A stretch of 64,000 nt of DNA from assembly GCF_001654965.1 (NCBI RefSeq), contig NZ_LXEV01000016.1:1-64000 (forward strand), written 5' to 3'. How positions within the stretch are numbered: position 1 is the first letter of the stretch; the number at the start of each line of letters is the position of its first letter. Below the pieces are notes generated by a model. The model did not search any database. It was not told the DNA's origin and saw nothing but the letters and a program-made list of their open reading frames with translations. The translations under genes were made by a program, and so were the position numbers. Positions 50,987 to 60,510 of the stretch are shown here, in pieces. The DNA is from Proteus hauseri ATCC 700826. Lineage in GTDB: Bacteria > Pseudomonadota > Gammaproteobacteria > Enterobacterales > Enterobacteriaceae.

Positions 50987-52686
50987 GCCAACGCATTACT
51001 ATTGATCCTATTACCCGTATTGAAGGGCATTTACGCGTCGATTGTGAAATTGATAACGGAAAAGTTGTTAAGGCTTGGTCTTCCGGTACCATGTGGCGCG
51101 GAATGGAGGAGATCCTAAAAGGAAGCGATCCTCGTGATGCATGGATTATCGTACAACGTATTTGTGGTGTTTGTACGACAGTTCACGCCATTGCCTCAGT
51201 ACGTGCAGTTGAAGATGCCTTAGGGATGGATATTCCTGTCAATGCGCAGTATATCCGTAACATCATTCTGGCTTCTCATATTCTTCATGACCATATCGTT
51301 CACTTCTATCAGCTTTCTGCGATGGACTGGGTTGATATTACTTCAGCATTACAAGCTGATCCTGAAAAAGCGTCAGCAATGCTGAAAGGCGTTTCTCAGT
51401 GGCAACTAAACTCTGCTGAAGAGTTCAGAAAAGTTCAGAAGAAAATTCAAGGTCTGGTGGACAGCGGTCAGTTAGGTATTTTCGCTAACGGCTACTGGGG
51501 TCACTCAGCAATGAAATTACCGCCAGAAGTTAACCTGATTGCGGTAGCTCACTATCTGCAAGCGCTTGAATGCCAGCGTGATGCAAACCGTATCGTAGCG
51601 GTTCTGGGTGGTAAAACACCACACATTCAAAACTTAGCAGTGGGTGGTGTTGCTAACCCAATTAATCTTGATGCGCCAAGTGTTCTTAACTTAGAACGCT
51701 TAATGTATGTGAAGCACTTTATCGATAATCTTGGCGATTTTATTGAACAAGTTTATAAAGTCGATACCGCGATTTTTGCTGCTTACTATCCAGAGTGGCT
51801 AAAAATTGGTAAAGGTGCTAACTACTATTTATCTGTGCCAGAGTTACCTATTAATGGTAACAATACAGAGTTCTTACTTTCTGGTGGTTATATGGAAGGC
51901 GTTGATTTCTCAACGTATCGTCCAATCAAAGACTGGAAAGATGAAAACCTAAAAGACGGTATCGAAGAAAGTGGTAAGCATGCTTGGTATGAAGATGATG
52001 AACCATTAAAACCGTGGGAAGGTTTGACTCGTCCTAAATATACAGGTTGGGATGAGAACGAAAAATACTCATGGGTTAAATCACCTACATTCTACGGCAA
52101 ACCTGTCGAAGTGGGTACGTTAGCATGGTTAGTATGTGGTTTAGCAGGTAAGCATGAAGGGACTGTTAAACACTACAACGAAATCAATGGGATCTATACT
52201 AAATTAACAGGTGAAACACTGGTTAATGAGCAGTTAGAGTCAACTTGGGGACGCATTATTGGACGTACTGTTCATGCGTGTGTGTTACAAGATTCTCTAA
52301 ACTTCTTGTGGCAATCACTGGTAGATAATATTGGCCGTGGCGATACTGCTGCCTTTATTAAACCAGAGTTTGAACCGGGTAAAGAATATCGAGGTGTGGG
52401 TTTTGAAGAAGCCTCACGCGGTATGCTCTCTCACTGGATTGTTTTCAAAGACGGTAAAATCACTAATTATCAGGCTGTTGTTCCTTCTACATGGAATGCA
52501 GGTCCTCGTAACTTTAATGATGAACCGGGTCCATATGAGTTATCTCTGGTTGGCACACCTGTTGCTGATCCGAAAAAACCATTGGAAGTTGTCAGAACTA
52601 TCCACTCATTTGACCCATGTATGGCATGCGCCGTGCATATGGTTGATTTGACTGGTAAAGAACTGAGTAAGGTGAAGGTATTGTAA
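50983..52686 (+). CDS. hybC: Hydrogenase-2 large subunit
   Basis: A 567-residue catalytic subunit holding the NiFe(CN)2CO site. The N-terminal RICGVCTTVHA and C-terminal DPCMACAVH motifs provide the four cysteine ligands. The 15 residues after that His (MVDLTGKELSKVKVL) are the tail removed by HybD after nickel insertion, the same length as in E. coli HybC. It lacks its own signal and is exported with HybO by Tat. It overlaps hybD by one base. Confidence 0.98.
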   Translation: MSQRITIDPITRIEGHLRVDCEIDNGKVVKAWSSGTMWRGMEEILKGSDPRDAWIIVQRICGVCTTVHAIASVRAVEDALGMDIPVNAQYIRNIILASHILHDHIVHFYQLSAMDWVDITSALQADPEKASAMLKGVSQWQLNSAEEFRKVQKKIQGLVDSGQLGIFANGYWGHSAMKLPPEVNLIAVAHYLQALECQRDANRIVAVLGGKTPHIQNLAVGGVANPINLDAPSVLNLERLMYVKHFIDNLGDFIEQVYKVDTAIFAAYYPEWLKIGKGANYYLSVPELPINGNNTEFLLSGGYMEGVDFSTYRPIKDWKDENLKDGIEESGKHAWYEDDEPLKPWEGLTRPKYTGWDENEKYSWVKSPTFYGKPVEVGTLAWLVCGLAGKHEGTVKHYNEINGIYTKLTGETLVNEQLESTWGRIIGRTVHACVLQDSLNFLWQSLVDNIGRGDTAAFIKPEFEPGKEYRGVGFEEASRGMLSHWIVFKDGKITNYQAVVPSTWNAGPRNFNDEPGPYELSLVGTPVADPKKPLEVVRTIHSFDPCMACAVHMVDLTGKELSKVKVL

Positions 52687-53174
52687 TGCGAATTCTTGTC
52701 TTAGGTATTGGTAATTTATTACTAAGCGATGAAGGCATTGGTGTTCGTATAGTAGAAGCGCTCGAAGAGCGCTTCTCTTTACCAGAGAACGTCGATGTTA
52801 TTGATGGTGGCACATCAGGTATGGAAATCTTGCAAGATATCGCAGCAAGAGACTTACTGATTGTTGCTGATGCGGTAAGAAGTAATCATAAACCGGGTAG
52901 TATTTTTATTTTGCATGATGATGATGTACCTGCATTATTCACCCAGAAAATATCGCCTCATCAACTAGGCTTATCTGATGTCTTGATGGCATTACGTATG
53001 ACGGATGAGTTTCCGCGTAAACTGATTTTAGTTGGGATTGAGCCAGCCTCTTTAGAGCCAAGCATGTCGCTGTCTGACATTGGTAATCAGTCTATGGAAA
53101 TCGCGTTAGAACACGTTGTGAATATTTTACGTGAATATGGTGTTGTAGTAACACCAAAAGAGGTAACCGCATGA
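52686..53174 (+). CDS. hybD: Hydrogenase-2 maturation endopeptidase
   Basis: A 162-residue nickel-dependent protease that trims the HybC C-terminus. The family start RILVLGIGNLLLSDEGIGVR contains the first acidic ligand (Glu), VIDGGTSGMEIL the second (Asp), and ISPHQLGLSDVL the His. Cytoplasmic. Length equals E. coli HybD (164). It overlaps hybE by four bases. Confidence 0.97.
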   Translation: MRILVLGIGNLLLSDEGIGVRIVEALEERFSLPENVDVIDGGTSGMEILQDIAARDLLIVADAVRSNHKPGSIFILHDDDVPALFTQKISPHQLGLSDVLMALRMTDEFPRKLILVGIEPASLEPSMSLSDIGNQSMEIALEHVVNILREYGVVVTPKEVTA

Positions 53175-53671
53175 GTGAACTAGAATTAAGCTGGGATATC
53201 ATGGGGTATGATGCACCGCCTATCGAACAACTAGAAGTCTGTTTTAGTGAAATTGCAGAAAAAGAGATGAAAGGCCTGCCCTTCTTTAGAGAGGGCATTC
53301 CGGTAAAAGCGGGCGGTTTCACTTTATTTGAAAAGCAATGGATAGGTACAGTACTAACACCTTGGATGTTAGAGTTAGTTGTATTTCCTGGGCCTTCACA
53401 AGAGTGGCCACGACGTAAAATTGGCGAACGCATCGCATTAGAATTGCCTTGTGGTCAGGTTAAATTTGTCGTTGGTGAGCTTGCTGATGGTATTCAATAT
53501 CTTGCTTGTTCATTAATGTCGCCTCTTGATCGTCATTTAAAAGGTGATCAGGCGGTTGAGTTGGCAGAAAATAGTGTAAAAATGGCACTTTCTCTTCCTG
53601 TTCAGACTCAATCCGTAGCAGAAGTTGATTTAAGTCGTCGTTCTCTCTTCCGTGGTCAGTTAAGATCATAG
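53171..53671 (+). CDS. hybE: Hydrogenase-2 chaperone HybE
   Basis: A 166-residue HybE/HupJ-type protein; E. coli HybE guards the Tat signal of HybO until HybC is ready. Recognisable segments are LPFFREGIPVKAGGFTLFEKQW and TPWMLELVVFPGPSQEWP, the latter with the rubredoxin-like domain absent as in E. coli. It is followed by a 61-bp gap before hypB, where E. coli has hybF and hybG instead. Confidence 0.93.
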   Translation: MSELELSWDIMGYDAPPIEQLEVCFSEIAEKEMKGLPFFREGIPVKAGGFTLFEKQWIGTVLTPWMLELVVFPGPSQEWPRRKIGERIALELPCGQVKFVVGELADGIQYLACSLMSPLDRHLKGDQAVELAENSVKMALSLPVQTQSVAEVDLSRRSLFRGQLRS

Positions 53672-53732
53672 GGTAGAAATTTTACGCGACACAGAGTCAA
53701 ATTCTTCTTATTGAATAGTCAGGAGTCAGAAT

Positions 53733-54941
53733 ATGTGTAGCACTTGCGGTTGTGGCGAAGGCAATGTGAGAATTGAAGGTCAAGAGCCTCATTCGCACGA
53801 GCACCACCATCATCATTCTCATGACCATGATCATCACGACCACGGTCATCACCACGATCACGATCATCATCATGGTCACGATCATCATCATGAACACGAC
53901 GCTGCTCCAGCAAATACCGTTCATAAATATATTGATAAGTCTGAACAAAAGCATAAACATAACTACGAAACCAATGGTCAGCCTATCATTGTTCATCATC
54001 ACTATTATCATAACAGTGGTGATGTACATCTTCATTTTCATAGCGACACACAGCTTAATGAATCGCAAGTTGTTCATGAGCATCATCATGGAGATGACGA
54101 TCATCACCATGAGCACGATCATCATAGTCATGATCACGTCCATGAACACAGTCATACCCACGATCATGCGCATAATCATGACCATGACCATGCACATGAG
54201 CATGAAGAAAAATTTAATCCAGTTATCGAAAATCAAAATATGCATTATGGCCAAGGTGAAGCAGGAACTCATGCTCCTGGTATTAGCCAAAAACGTATGC
54301 TGAAAATTGAAATGGATGTGCTGGATAAAAATAATCGTATCGCTGTACATAACCGTGAACATTTTGAAAAGCAAAATGTGTTGGCTCTAAATTTAGTCTC
54401 AAGCCCAGGCTCAGGCAAAACCACATTACTTACACAAACGTTAAAACAGTTAGCGCAAAGAGTGGCCTGTGCGGTTATTGAGGGTGACCAACAAACCACA
54501 AATGACGCAGATCGTATTCGTGAAACAGGTGTTCCTGCTATCCAGGTGAATACAGGTAAAGGTTGCCACCTTGATGCGCAAATGGTGCATGATGCGACAC
54601 ACCAATTAGGCTTACAAGATAACAGCGTACTGTTTATTGAAAACGTAGGTAACTTAGTTTGCCCTGCCAGTTTTGATCTTGGTGAAAGACATAAAGTGGC
54701 TATCCTTTCAGTAACTGAAGGTGAAGATAAACCGCTGAAGTACCCACATATGTTTGCAGCTGCTGATTTAATGATCATTAATAAAATCGATTTAGTACCT
54801 TACTTAAACATCGATATTGATGCGTGCATTGAATCTGCTCGTCGAGTTAACCCAAATATTCAAATCATTGCGTTATCTGCCACAACCGGTGAAGGCATGG
54901 AAGAATGGCTGGCTTGGTTGGAGAGTCGTTTATGTGCTTAG
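53733..54941 (+). CDS. hypB: Hydrogenase nickel-incorporation GTPase HypB with giant His-rich store
   Basis: A 402-residue HypB; E. coli HypB has about 290. It begins with the high-affinity nickel motif ([11 protein letters not shown]). Residues about 19-155 hold some 55-60 histidines in two blocks joined by a less His-rich linker, encoded at about 53790-54210. The GTPase domain follows: P-loop [27 protein letters not shown], the metal-site GKGCHLDAQ and [11 protein letters not shown]. It inserts nickel into hydrogenase large subunits with HypA. The His region probably stores nickel. It overlaps hypC by ten bases. Confidence 0.97.
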   Translation: MCSTCGCGEGNVRIEGQEPHSHEHHHHHSHDHDHHDHGHHHDHDHHHGHDHHHEHDAAPANTVHKYIDKSEQKHKHNYETNGQPIIVHHHYYHNSGDVHLHFHSDTQLNESQVVHEHHHGDDDHHHEHDHHSHDHVHEHSHTHDHAHNHDHDHAHEHEEKFNPVIENQNMHYGQGEAGTHAPGISQKRMLKIEMDVLDKNNRIAVHNREHFEKQNVLALNLVSSPGSGKTTLLTQTLKQLAQRVACAVIEGDQQTTNDADRIRETGVPAIQVNTGKGCHLDAQMVHDATHQLGLQDNSVLFIENVGNLVCPASFDLGERHKVAILSVTEGEDKPLKYPHMFAAADLMIINKIDLVPYLNIDIDACIESARRVNPNIQIIALSATTGEGMEEWLAWLESRLCA

Positions 54942-55198
54942 GTGTTCCAGCTAAGATTGTTGAGGTGGGCGAAGATGTCCACCAACTCGCTTGGGCTGAA
55001 GTGAGTGGCGTTAAACGTGCGGTTAATATTTCAATGGTATGCGAAGGCGAACCGGAAGAATTATTAGGTAAATGGGTACTTATTCATGTTGGATTTGCCA
55101 TGAGTATTCTTGACGAACAAGAAGCACAAGATACCCTTGATGCATTACAGCATGTTTATGGTGTCACCCTTGAAGAGGCTGATGATGCAATACGTTGA
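54932..55198 (+). CDS. hypC: Hydrogenase maturation chaperone HypC (HybG-type)
   Basis: An 88-residue chaperone that carries the Fe(CN)2CO unit with HypD and delivers it to the large subunit. The start at 54932 gives [12 protein letters not shown] with the essential Cys2; the longer frame from 54905 lies in hypB and would bury Cys2. The C-terminal region EEADDAIR is typical. It overlaps hypD by 14 bases. Whether it is orthologous to HypC or HybG cannot be fixed from sequence; only one copy is here. Confidence 0.95.
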   Translation: MCLGVPAKIVEVGEDVHQLAWAEVSGVKRAVNISMVCEGEPEELLGKWVLIHVGFAMSILDEQEAQDTLDALQHVYGVTLEEADDAIR

Positions 55199-56321
55199 TG
55201 AATTTCGTGATCCCGAACTTGCTAAAGCATTATTAGTTCAAATTCGTGAAACAATCTCACAATGGCCTCATCCCATTACACGTCCATTACAAATTATGGA
55301 AGTGTGTGGTGGGCATACCCATGCCATTTTCAAATTTGGATTAGACCGTTTATTACCTGAAGAAATTGAATTTGTTCATGGCCCAGGCTGTCCTGTTTGT
55401 GTATTACCAATGGGGCGGATTGATGCTTGTTTAGAAATAGCGGCTCGTCCTGAGGTTATTTTTTGTACCTTTGGTGATGCCATGCGAGTGCCGGGTCGTA
55501 ACGGCTCTATGCTTGATGCACGTCGTCGTGGTTCTGATATTCGTATTGTTTACTCACCACTCGATTCATTAAAAATCGCACAAGAAAATCCAGATAAACA
55601 AGTGGTCTTTTTTGGTCTTGGTTTTGAAACCACCATGCCAAGTACAGCAATGACGCTACAACAAGCAAAATTACGTGGGCTGAAAAACTTTTCACTGTTT
55701 TGTCAGCATATTACTATCGTGCCTACATTACGTTGTTTACTTGAACAAGATGATGTTCGTATCGACGGTTTTATTGCTCCAGGACATGTGAGCATGGTGA
55801 TTGGCTGTACACCGTATCAACCGCTATGTGACGAATTTGAAAAGCCTTTTGTTGTAACAGGATTTGAACCCTTAGACTTATTACAAGCTATACTGATGGT
55901 CATAAAGCAACTTAAAGCAAAAGCAGAAAATGCAAATTATGTTTTAAGTATTGAAAATCAATATAGTCGCATTGTACCTAATGAAGGCAACAAGCTTGCT
56001 CAAAAAGCACTGCAAGAAGTCTTTATGCTAAAAGAAACCAGCGAATGGCGTGGATTAGGTGAAATTCCTATGTCAGGCATTCAACTTACGCCAGATTATG
56101 CACAGTTTGATGCTGAATTACGCTTTATGCCAGCACCACAAAAAGTTGCTGATAATCCGCAATCTCGTTGTGGTGATGTATTAACAGGGCGCTGTAAACC
56201 GTCTGATTGCCCTCTGTTTGGCAAAAGTTGTACACCAGAAACTGCATTGGGTGCATTGATGGTTTCTTCAGAAGGTGCGTGTGCGGCTTATTATCAGTAT
56301 CGCCGCGAAGGTAATATATGA
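55185..56321 (+). CDS. hypD: Hydrogenase maturation protein HypD
   Basis: A 378-residue iron-sulfur protein that assembles Fe(CN)2CO with HypC and HypE. I choose the second of two adjacent ATGs (55185, [14 protein letters not shown]) because GAAGAGG is better spaced. Key motifs are [31 protein letters not shown] and [10 protein letters not shown]; the 4Fe-4S ligands lie in [20 protein letters not shown]. It overlaps hypE by four bases. Confidence 0.96.
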   Translation: MQYVDEFRDPELAKALLVQIRETISQWPHPITRPLQIMEVCGGHTHAIFKFGLDRLLPEEIEFVHGPGCPVCVLPMGRIDACLEIAARPEVIFCTFGDAMRVPGRNGSMLDARRRGSDIRIVYSPLDSLKIAQENPDKQVVFFGLGFETTMPSTAMTLQQAKLRGLKNFSLFCQHITIVPTLRCLLEQDDVRIDGFIAPGHVSMVIGCTPYQPLCDEFEKPFVVTGFEPLDLLQAILMVIKQLKAKAENANYVLSIENQYSRIVPNEGNKLAQKALQEVFMLKETSEWRGLGEIPMSGIQLTPDYAQFDAELRFMPAPQKVADNPQSRCGDVLTGRCKPSDCPLFGKSCTPETALGALMVSSEGACAAYYQYRREGNI

Positions 56322-57337
56322 AACAACCTGATGAAATAACCTTAGCTCAAGGAAATGGTGGGCAAGGGATGCAACAACTTATCGAAGGTCTTTTTTTAAA
56401 GGCTTTCGATAATCCGTTACTTAATGAAAAAGAAGATCAGGCACGCATATCGTTAAATGATCTCACTGCATTAGGTGATCGTTTAGCGTTTAGTACTGAT
56501 AGCTATGTTATTGATCCGATTATTTTCCCTGGTGGAAATATCGGTAAATTATCAGTATGTGGTACAGCAAATGATCTTTCTGTTGGTGGGGCAGTTCCTC
56601 GCTATCTCTCTTGTGGGTTTATCCTTGAAGAAGGTTTACCTTTTGAGACGTTAGAAATATTAGTAACAGCGATGGCAAATGCCGCAAAGCAAGCAGGCAT
56701 TCAAATTGTTACAGGCGATACTAAAGTGGTGCCTCGAGGTGCTGCGGATAAAATTTTTATTAATACTGCGGGTATTGGTGTGATCCCAACTAAGATTAAT
56801 TGGGCTGCATCGAATATTAAAGTGGGTGATAAGATTTTAGTCAGCGGTACTATTGGTGATCACGGTGCAACTATTCTTAATCTACGTGAAAATTTAGGTC
56901 TTGAAGCTGATCTGCAAAGTGATTGCGCGGTACTTGAGCCGATGATAGCACCTTTACGTAATATTGATGGTATTAAAGCACTGCGTGATGCAACGCGTGG
57001 TGGGGTAACGGCTATTTTGCATGAATTCTCGCAAGCAAGTGGTTGTGGTATGAATGTGCATGAAAACAAACTACCAATGAAACAATCAGTTCGTGGTGTG
57101 TGTGAGCTCTTAGGGTTAGAAGCACTTAATTTTGCCAATGAAGGTAAAATTGTATTAGTGGTTTCACCTGAAGCTGAGGCCAAAGTATTAGAGGCGTTAC
57201 ATCAACATCCATTAGGCAAAGATGCTTGTGCTATTGGTGAAGTTACAACGGATAATTATATTCGTTTAACAGGTATTTTTGGTACTAGCCGTATTCTTGA
57301 CCTACCTTATAACGAACCACTTCCTCGTATTTGTTAA
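56318..57337 (+). CDS. hypE: Hydrogenase maturation protein HypE
   Basis: A 339-residue PurM-like ATP-dependent dehydratase that turns the carbamoylated C-terminal cysteine into thiocyanate, the source of the CN ligands. The active-site cysteine is the last residue, in the typical PRIC ending. FSTDSYVIDPIIFPGGNIGK and CGTANDLSVGGA form the ATP-binding region. HypF, which supplies the carbamoyl group, is not in this window. It is the last gene of the operon. Confidence 0.97.
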   Translation: MKQPDEITLAQGNGGQGMQQLIEGLFLKAFDNPLLNEKEDQARISLNDLTALGDRLAFSTDSYVIDPIIFPGGNIGKLSVCGTANDLSVGGAVPRYLSCGFILEEGLPFETLEILVTAMANAAKQAGIQIVTGDTKVVPRGAADKIFINTAGIGVIPTKINWAASNIKVGDKILVSGTIGDHGATILNLRENLGLEADLQSDCAVLEPMIAPLRNIDGIKALRDATRGGVTAILHEFSQASGCGMNVHENKLPMKQSVRGVCELLGLEALNFANEGKIVLVVSPEAEAKVLEALHQHPLGKDACAIGEVTTDNYIRLTGIFGTSRILDLPYNEPLPRIC

Positions 57338-57406
57338 GTTTTCTCTTCTTATTTATAAATCGAAAAGTATTATTGATTTGTAAATAAAATAAGTTGCTTA
57401 GTTGTT

Positions 57407-57450
57407 ACGGAAGTTTGCTATAACGCAAACTTCCGTCATTTATCTTAATT
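57407..57450 (+). terminator. Hairpin ending the hyb-hyp operon
   Basis: ACGGAAGTTTGC (57407-57418) pairs perfectly with GCAAACTTCCGT (57425-57436); the following tract is only moderately T-rich. Confidence 0.65.
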
Positions 57451-57545
57451 CTGGCTCTTTGCTAAAAAATTTTTAGTAGTAACATGTTCGGCTCATCCTA
57501 CTGCGTGGAGAGGGTCTCTCGTAGAGGTAAGTTCTAGGAAAAAAC

Positions 57546-58772
57546 ATGTCTTGGTCAGAATTTAAAGCTCAATACCTGATCCGTTTTTGGAAGCCTCTTC
57601 CAGCAGTCATTGCGGCGGGTATCATTTCAACTTACTACTTTGGTTTAACCGGCACATTCTGGGCTGTTACTGGTGAGTTTACTCGCTGGGGTGGTCACAT
57701 TATGCAATGGTTTGGTGCTCACCCTGAGGAATGGGGTTATTTTAAAATCATCGGCCTTGAAGGAACGCCATTAACACGCATTGATGGTGTGATGATTATT
57801 GGTATGTTCGCTGGATGCATTATGGCCGCACTTTGGGCTAACAACGTCAAACTTCGTCATCCTCAACATAAAATCCGCATTATTCAGGCCGTTTTAGGCG
57901 GCATTATTGCCGGATTTGGTGCTCGTTTAGCAATGGGGTGTAACCTTGCAGCTTTCTTTACGGGGATCCCTCAATTCTCGCTTCATGCGTGGTTTTTCGC
58001 GGTTGCAACGGCTATTGGCTCCTATTTTGGCGCTAAACTTTCACTTATGCCAATTTTCCGTATTCCGGTTAAATTACAAAAAGTAAGTCAAGCCTCGCCA
58101 TTAACTCAAGATAAACAGCGCGCAAAACGTCGCTTTAGATTGGGTATGGTTATCTTTTTTGCCATGATTGCATGGTCATTAATTATTCTCTTTGATTCGC
58201 CTAAACTCGGCTTTGCTATGTTGGGTGGAATTGGTTTTGGTATTTTAATTGAACGTGCGCAAATTTGTTTTACCTCTGCTTTCCGTGATTTATGGATAAC
58301 TGGCAGAACGCATATGGCCAAAGCGATAATTATTGGTATGGCCGTGAGTGCTGTGGGTATTTTTAGTTATGTCCAATTAGGTGCTGCACCAAAAATTATG
58401 TGGGCTGGGCCAAATGCTGTTGTGGGCGGGTTACTGTTTGGTTTTGGTATCGTACTTGCGGGTGGTTGTGAAACAGGTTGGATGTATCGTGCCGTTGAAG
58501 GACAAATCCACTTTTGGTGGGTGGGGTTAGGCAACGTTATTGGTTCTACTTTGTTGGCTTATTATTGGGATGATTTCTCAGCAGTATTAGCCACTGATTA
58601 CGACAAAATAAATCTTCTTGATACTTTTGGGCCAGTAGGTGGATTAGTGGTGACTTATCTTATGCTGGGTCTGTCATTTGTGTTGTTACTGTGGTGGGAA
58701 AAACACTTTTTCCGCAAAAAAGCACAGCAGGCACAATCAATTTCTAACCAGATTAATAAGGAAATAGCATGA
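57546..58772 (+). CDS. yedE: YeeE/YedE-family transporter YedE
   Basis: A 408-residue inner-membrane protein with about nine hydrophobic segments of the YeeE/YedE (TsuA-like) family, which moves thiosulfate or related sulfur species; YedE-YedF is also associated with selenium metabolism in some genomes. The conserved cysteine sites are MGCNLAAFFTGI, AQICFTSAF and GGCETGWMYRA. It overlaps yedF by four bases, forming a two-gene operon as in E. coli. The substrate is inferred from the family only. Confidence 0.92.
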   Translation: MSWSEFKAQYLIRFWKPLPAVIAAGIISTYYFGLTGTFWAVTGEFTRWGGHIMQWFGAHPEEWGYFKIIGLEGTPLTRIDGVMIIGMFAGCIMAALWANNVKLRHPQHKIRIIQAVLGGIIAGFGARLAMGCNLAAFFTGIPQFSLHAWFFAVATAIGSYFGAKLSLMPIFRIPVKLQKVSQASPLTQDKQRAKRRFRLGMVIFFAMIAWSLIILFDSPKLGFAMLGGIGFGILIERAQICFTSAFRDLWITGRTHMAKAIIIGMAVSAVGIFSYVQLGAAPKIMWAGPNAVVGGLLFGFGIVLAGGCETGWMYRAVEGQIHFWWVGLGNVIGSTLLAYYWDDFSAVLATDYDKINLLDTFGPVGGLVVTYLMLGLSFVLLLWWEKHFFRKKAQQAQSISNQINKEIA

Positions 58773-59011
58773 GTGAGAAAAGCACAATAATCCCTGATTA
58801 TCGTCTTGATATGGTGGGTGAACCTTGCCCTTACCCTGCGGTGGCAACGCTTGAAGCTATGCCATCACTGAAAAAAGGCGAAATATTAGAAGTGGTGAGT
58901 GATTGCCCTCAATCGATTAATAACATACCTCTTGATGCGAAAAACTACGGTTATACCGTATTGGATATTCAACAAGATGGTCCAACAATTCGTTATTTAA
59001 TTCAAAAATAA
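58769..59011 (+). CDS. yedF: TusA-family sulfurtransferase-like protein YedF
   Basis: An 80-residue SirA/TusA-like cytoplasmic protein. The GEPCPYPAVATLEAM segment carries the CPxP motif whose cysteine accepts sulfur. It is nearly identical in length and pattern to E. coli YedF. It probably receives sulfur (or selenium) imported by YedE. Confidence 0.95.
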   Translation: MSEKSTIIPDYRLDMVGEPCPYPAVATLEAMPSLKKGEILEVVSDCPQSINNIPLDAKNYGYTVLDIQQDGPTIRYLIQK

Positions 59012-59030
59012 CTTTGTACATAGTATTAGG

Positions 59031-59068
59031 CAGCAAATGAGTTAGTTAGGCTTATTTGCTGTTTTTTT
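59031..59068 (+). terminator. Terminator of yedEF
   Basis: CAGCAAATGAG (59031-59041) pairs with CTTATTTGCTG (59051-59061, one G-U), followed by seven T. Confidence 0.88.
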
Positions 59069-59078
59069 GTGAATTATT

Positions 59079-59717
59079 TTAAGGTTTTAATGCAGGCAAA
59101 ATTAATGCGATAGCATGTTGAATGCGCGCAGTAAAATCAGATTGAGGCGCTGGGGGAATAACGCCTAACGTAATTTGACGTAAAGGCTCAGCGATAACCA
59201 TTGCCAGTAACAGGTCACTTAACGTAGCGTAATCGTATTGGTTGATAATTTTATTTTTTTCTTGGCGTTTTAGCCATTGAGCGAGTAACTCACGCCCACG
59301 TAAAATTCCGCTACGCTGATATTTCTCCATCAAAATATCTCGGCTTGGGAAATTTTGCTGCAACAATTTAAATAATCCCACGGCATCATGATTAAGTACG
59401 GTTTGTGTCATGTGATGTAAATGCTGTGATAATAGTACTTTAAATTCATCAAAATTATTTGCATCATCATGAAAAACATCAATAAAACGGTCTGTCCACG
59501 ATAATACAATTTGCTCTACTAAATTTTCTTTATCTGTAATAAATCGATAGAGCGTTTTTTTCGCCATTCCAGCTTGTTTAGCAATATCATCCACAGTTGT
59601 CGCGTTATAACCGCGTTGAAACAGCAATGTTAATGTTGCTTGATAAATTTCTTGACGTATTTCTTGCTCAGGGCGAGCAGGGCGTCCCCGTTTTTGATTA
59701 ATCTTGCTATCGGTCAT
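59079..59717 (-). CDS. TetR/AcrR-family regulator
   Basis: A 212-residue regulator. The N-terminal helix-turn-helix is clear (GYNATTVDDIAKQAGMAKKTLYRF), preceded by a basic segment (QKRGRPARPEQEIR). The C-terminal ligand domain is not assigned to a subfamily. It is divergent from the DAPG-hydrolase-like gene and a large palindrome lies between them, so it probably represses that gene, and perhaps itself, until a small aromatic or other ligand binds. Confidence 0.88.
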   Translation of the reverse strand: MTDSKINQKRGRPARPEQEIRQEIYQATLTLLFQRGYNATTVDDIAKQAGMAKKTLYRFITDKENLVEQIVLSWTDRFIDVFHDDANNFDEFKVLLSQHLHHMTQTVLNHDAVGLFKLLQQNFPSRDILMEKYQRSGILRGRELLAQWLKRQEKNKIINQYDYATLSDLLLAMVIAEPLRQITLGVIPPAPQSDFTARIQHAIALILPALKP

Positions 59718-59764
59718 TCGAATCCCTCTTTTTTATTGATTTTATCATTCTTTAGCGATAAAAC

Positions 59765-59793
59765 AATTAAGAAACATAATTTGTTTCTTAATT
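59765..59793. promoter_or_regulatory. TetR-type operator between the regulator and hydrolase genes
   Basis: Perfect 12-base inverted arms AATTAAGAAACA (59765-59776) and TGTTTCTTAATT (59782-59793) around TAATT. It sits 48-76 bp upstream of the regulator start and just before the ribosome site of the hydrolase gene. Confidence 0.8.
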
Positions 59794-59808
59794 AATTGGA
59801 GTATGACA

Positions 59809-60510
59809 ATGAAAAAACAAACACGTGATTTGCCTTGGGCTGTTAATGAAATTAATGAACTACTGTTGCCAGCGCCATTGCGCTTAGAAATGGGGCTTGA
59901 GCGAGATGAAAAAGGGTGTTTAACAGTAGCAGTTCGAACGGATTTGCATGGTTGTAAAGGAAAAATGTTAGCGTGGTGGTTTACTTTTTTTGAAACCTCA
60001 CAGCATATTCGCTGGTGGCATCCTCATGACCATGTCGCTCATCATGGTTGGGATGATAAATGGATCAAAGGAAAAAACTATATTGGTGCATCGATTAGTG
60101 CTGTTGAGTCTTTAGGGGATATTCCTCCAGTCAATGCGCAACTTAAATTTCATGATGCCAACGATTTTTTTGATCATTCTAAACTTACTCAAGCCTATAA
60201 TTCAGGCGCGCTTTCTGCTGCAATTTGCGCCACGATTGGATTTGGTGAGCATATAAAAATAGATGATAACGGTGATCCAACTGACGGAAAAATGGTGCAT
60301 TTAACCCGAGATACGCAATGGGGATGTGTATTAAGAAGTCGTTTTTACTTAGGAAATTCACTGGCTGATCCGCTAACAGAGTTATCTGATGAGATTGGAT
60401 TTGGTTTATTACAGCACTGTTATAATGAATTTACTTATCTTTCTCGTTTCCTACCTTCACTTTATTATGGGGAGCATGCTAATGGGGAGAAAGGATCCTT
60501 GCCTTGGTAA
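59809..60510 (+). CDS. DAPG hydrolase (PhlG)-family protein
   Basis: A 233-residue protein resembling 2,4-diacetylphloroglucinol hydrolase, a zinc enzyme cleaving C-C bonds of acyl-phloroglucinols. A WWHPHDHVAHHGW cluster, AVESLG and a late HCYNEF (HxxxE) could supply the His/Glu metal ligands. No signal peptide is seen. ATG at 59809 is preferred over that at 59803 because GGAG is seven bases away instead of one. The gene is under the palindromic operator and divergent from the tetR-type gene. The true substrate in this organism is unknown. It ends flush against a dispersed repeat. Confidence 0.75.
   Translation: MKKQTRDLPWAVNEINELLLPAPLRLEMGLERDEKGCLTVAVRTDLHGCKGKMLAWWFTFFETSQHIRWWHPHDHVAHHGWDDKWIKGKNYIGASISAVESLGDIPPVNAQLKFHDANDFFDHSKLTQAYNSGALSAAICATIGFGEHIKIDDNGDPTDGKMVHLTRDTQWGCVLRSRFYLGNSLADPLTELSDEIGFGLLQHCYNEFTYLSRFLPSLYYGEHANGEKGSLPW

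Noticed and set aside
53733-54210. Tandem CAT/CAC-rich DNA mistaken for a microsatellite or repeat array
   Set aside because: It is in frame within hypB and encodes the histidine blocks; the units are irregular.
53697-54374. 225-codon frame opposite the hypB histidine region
   Set aside because: Met/Ile/Val-rich shadow of His/Asp codons on the other strand; hypB is certain.
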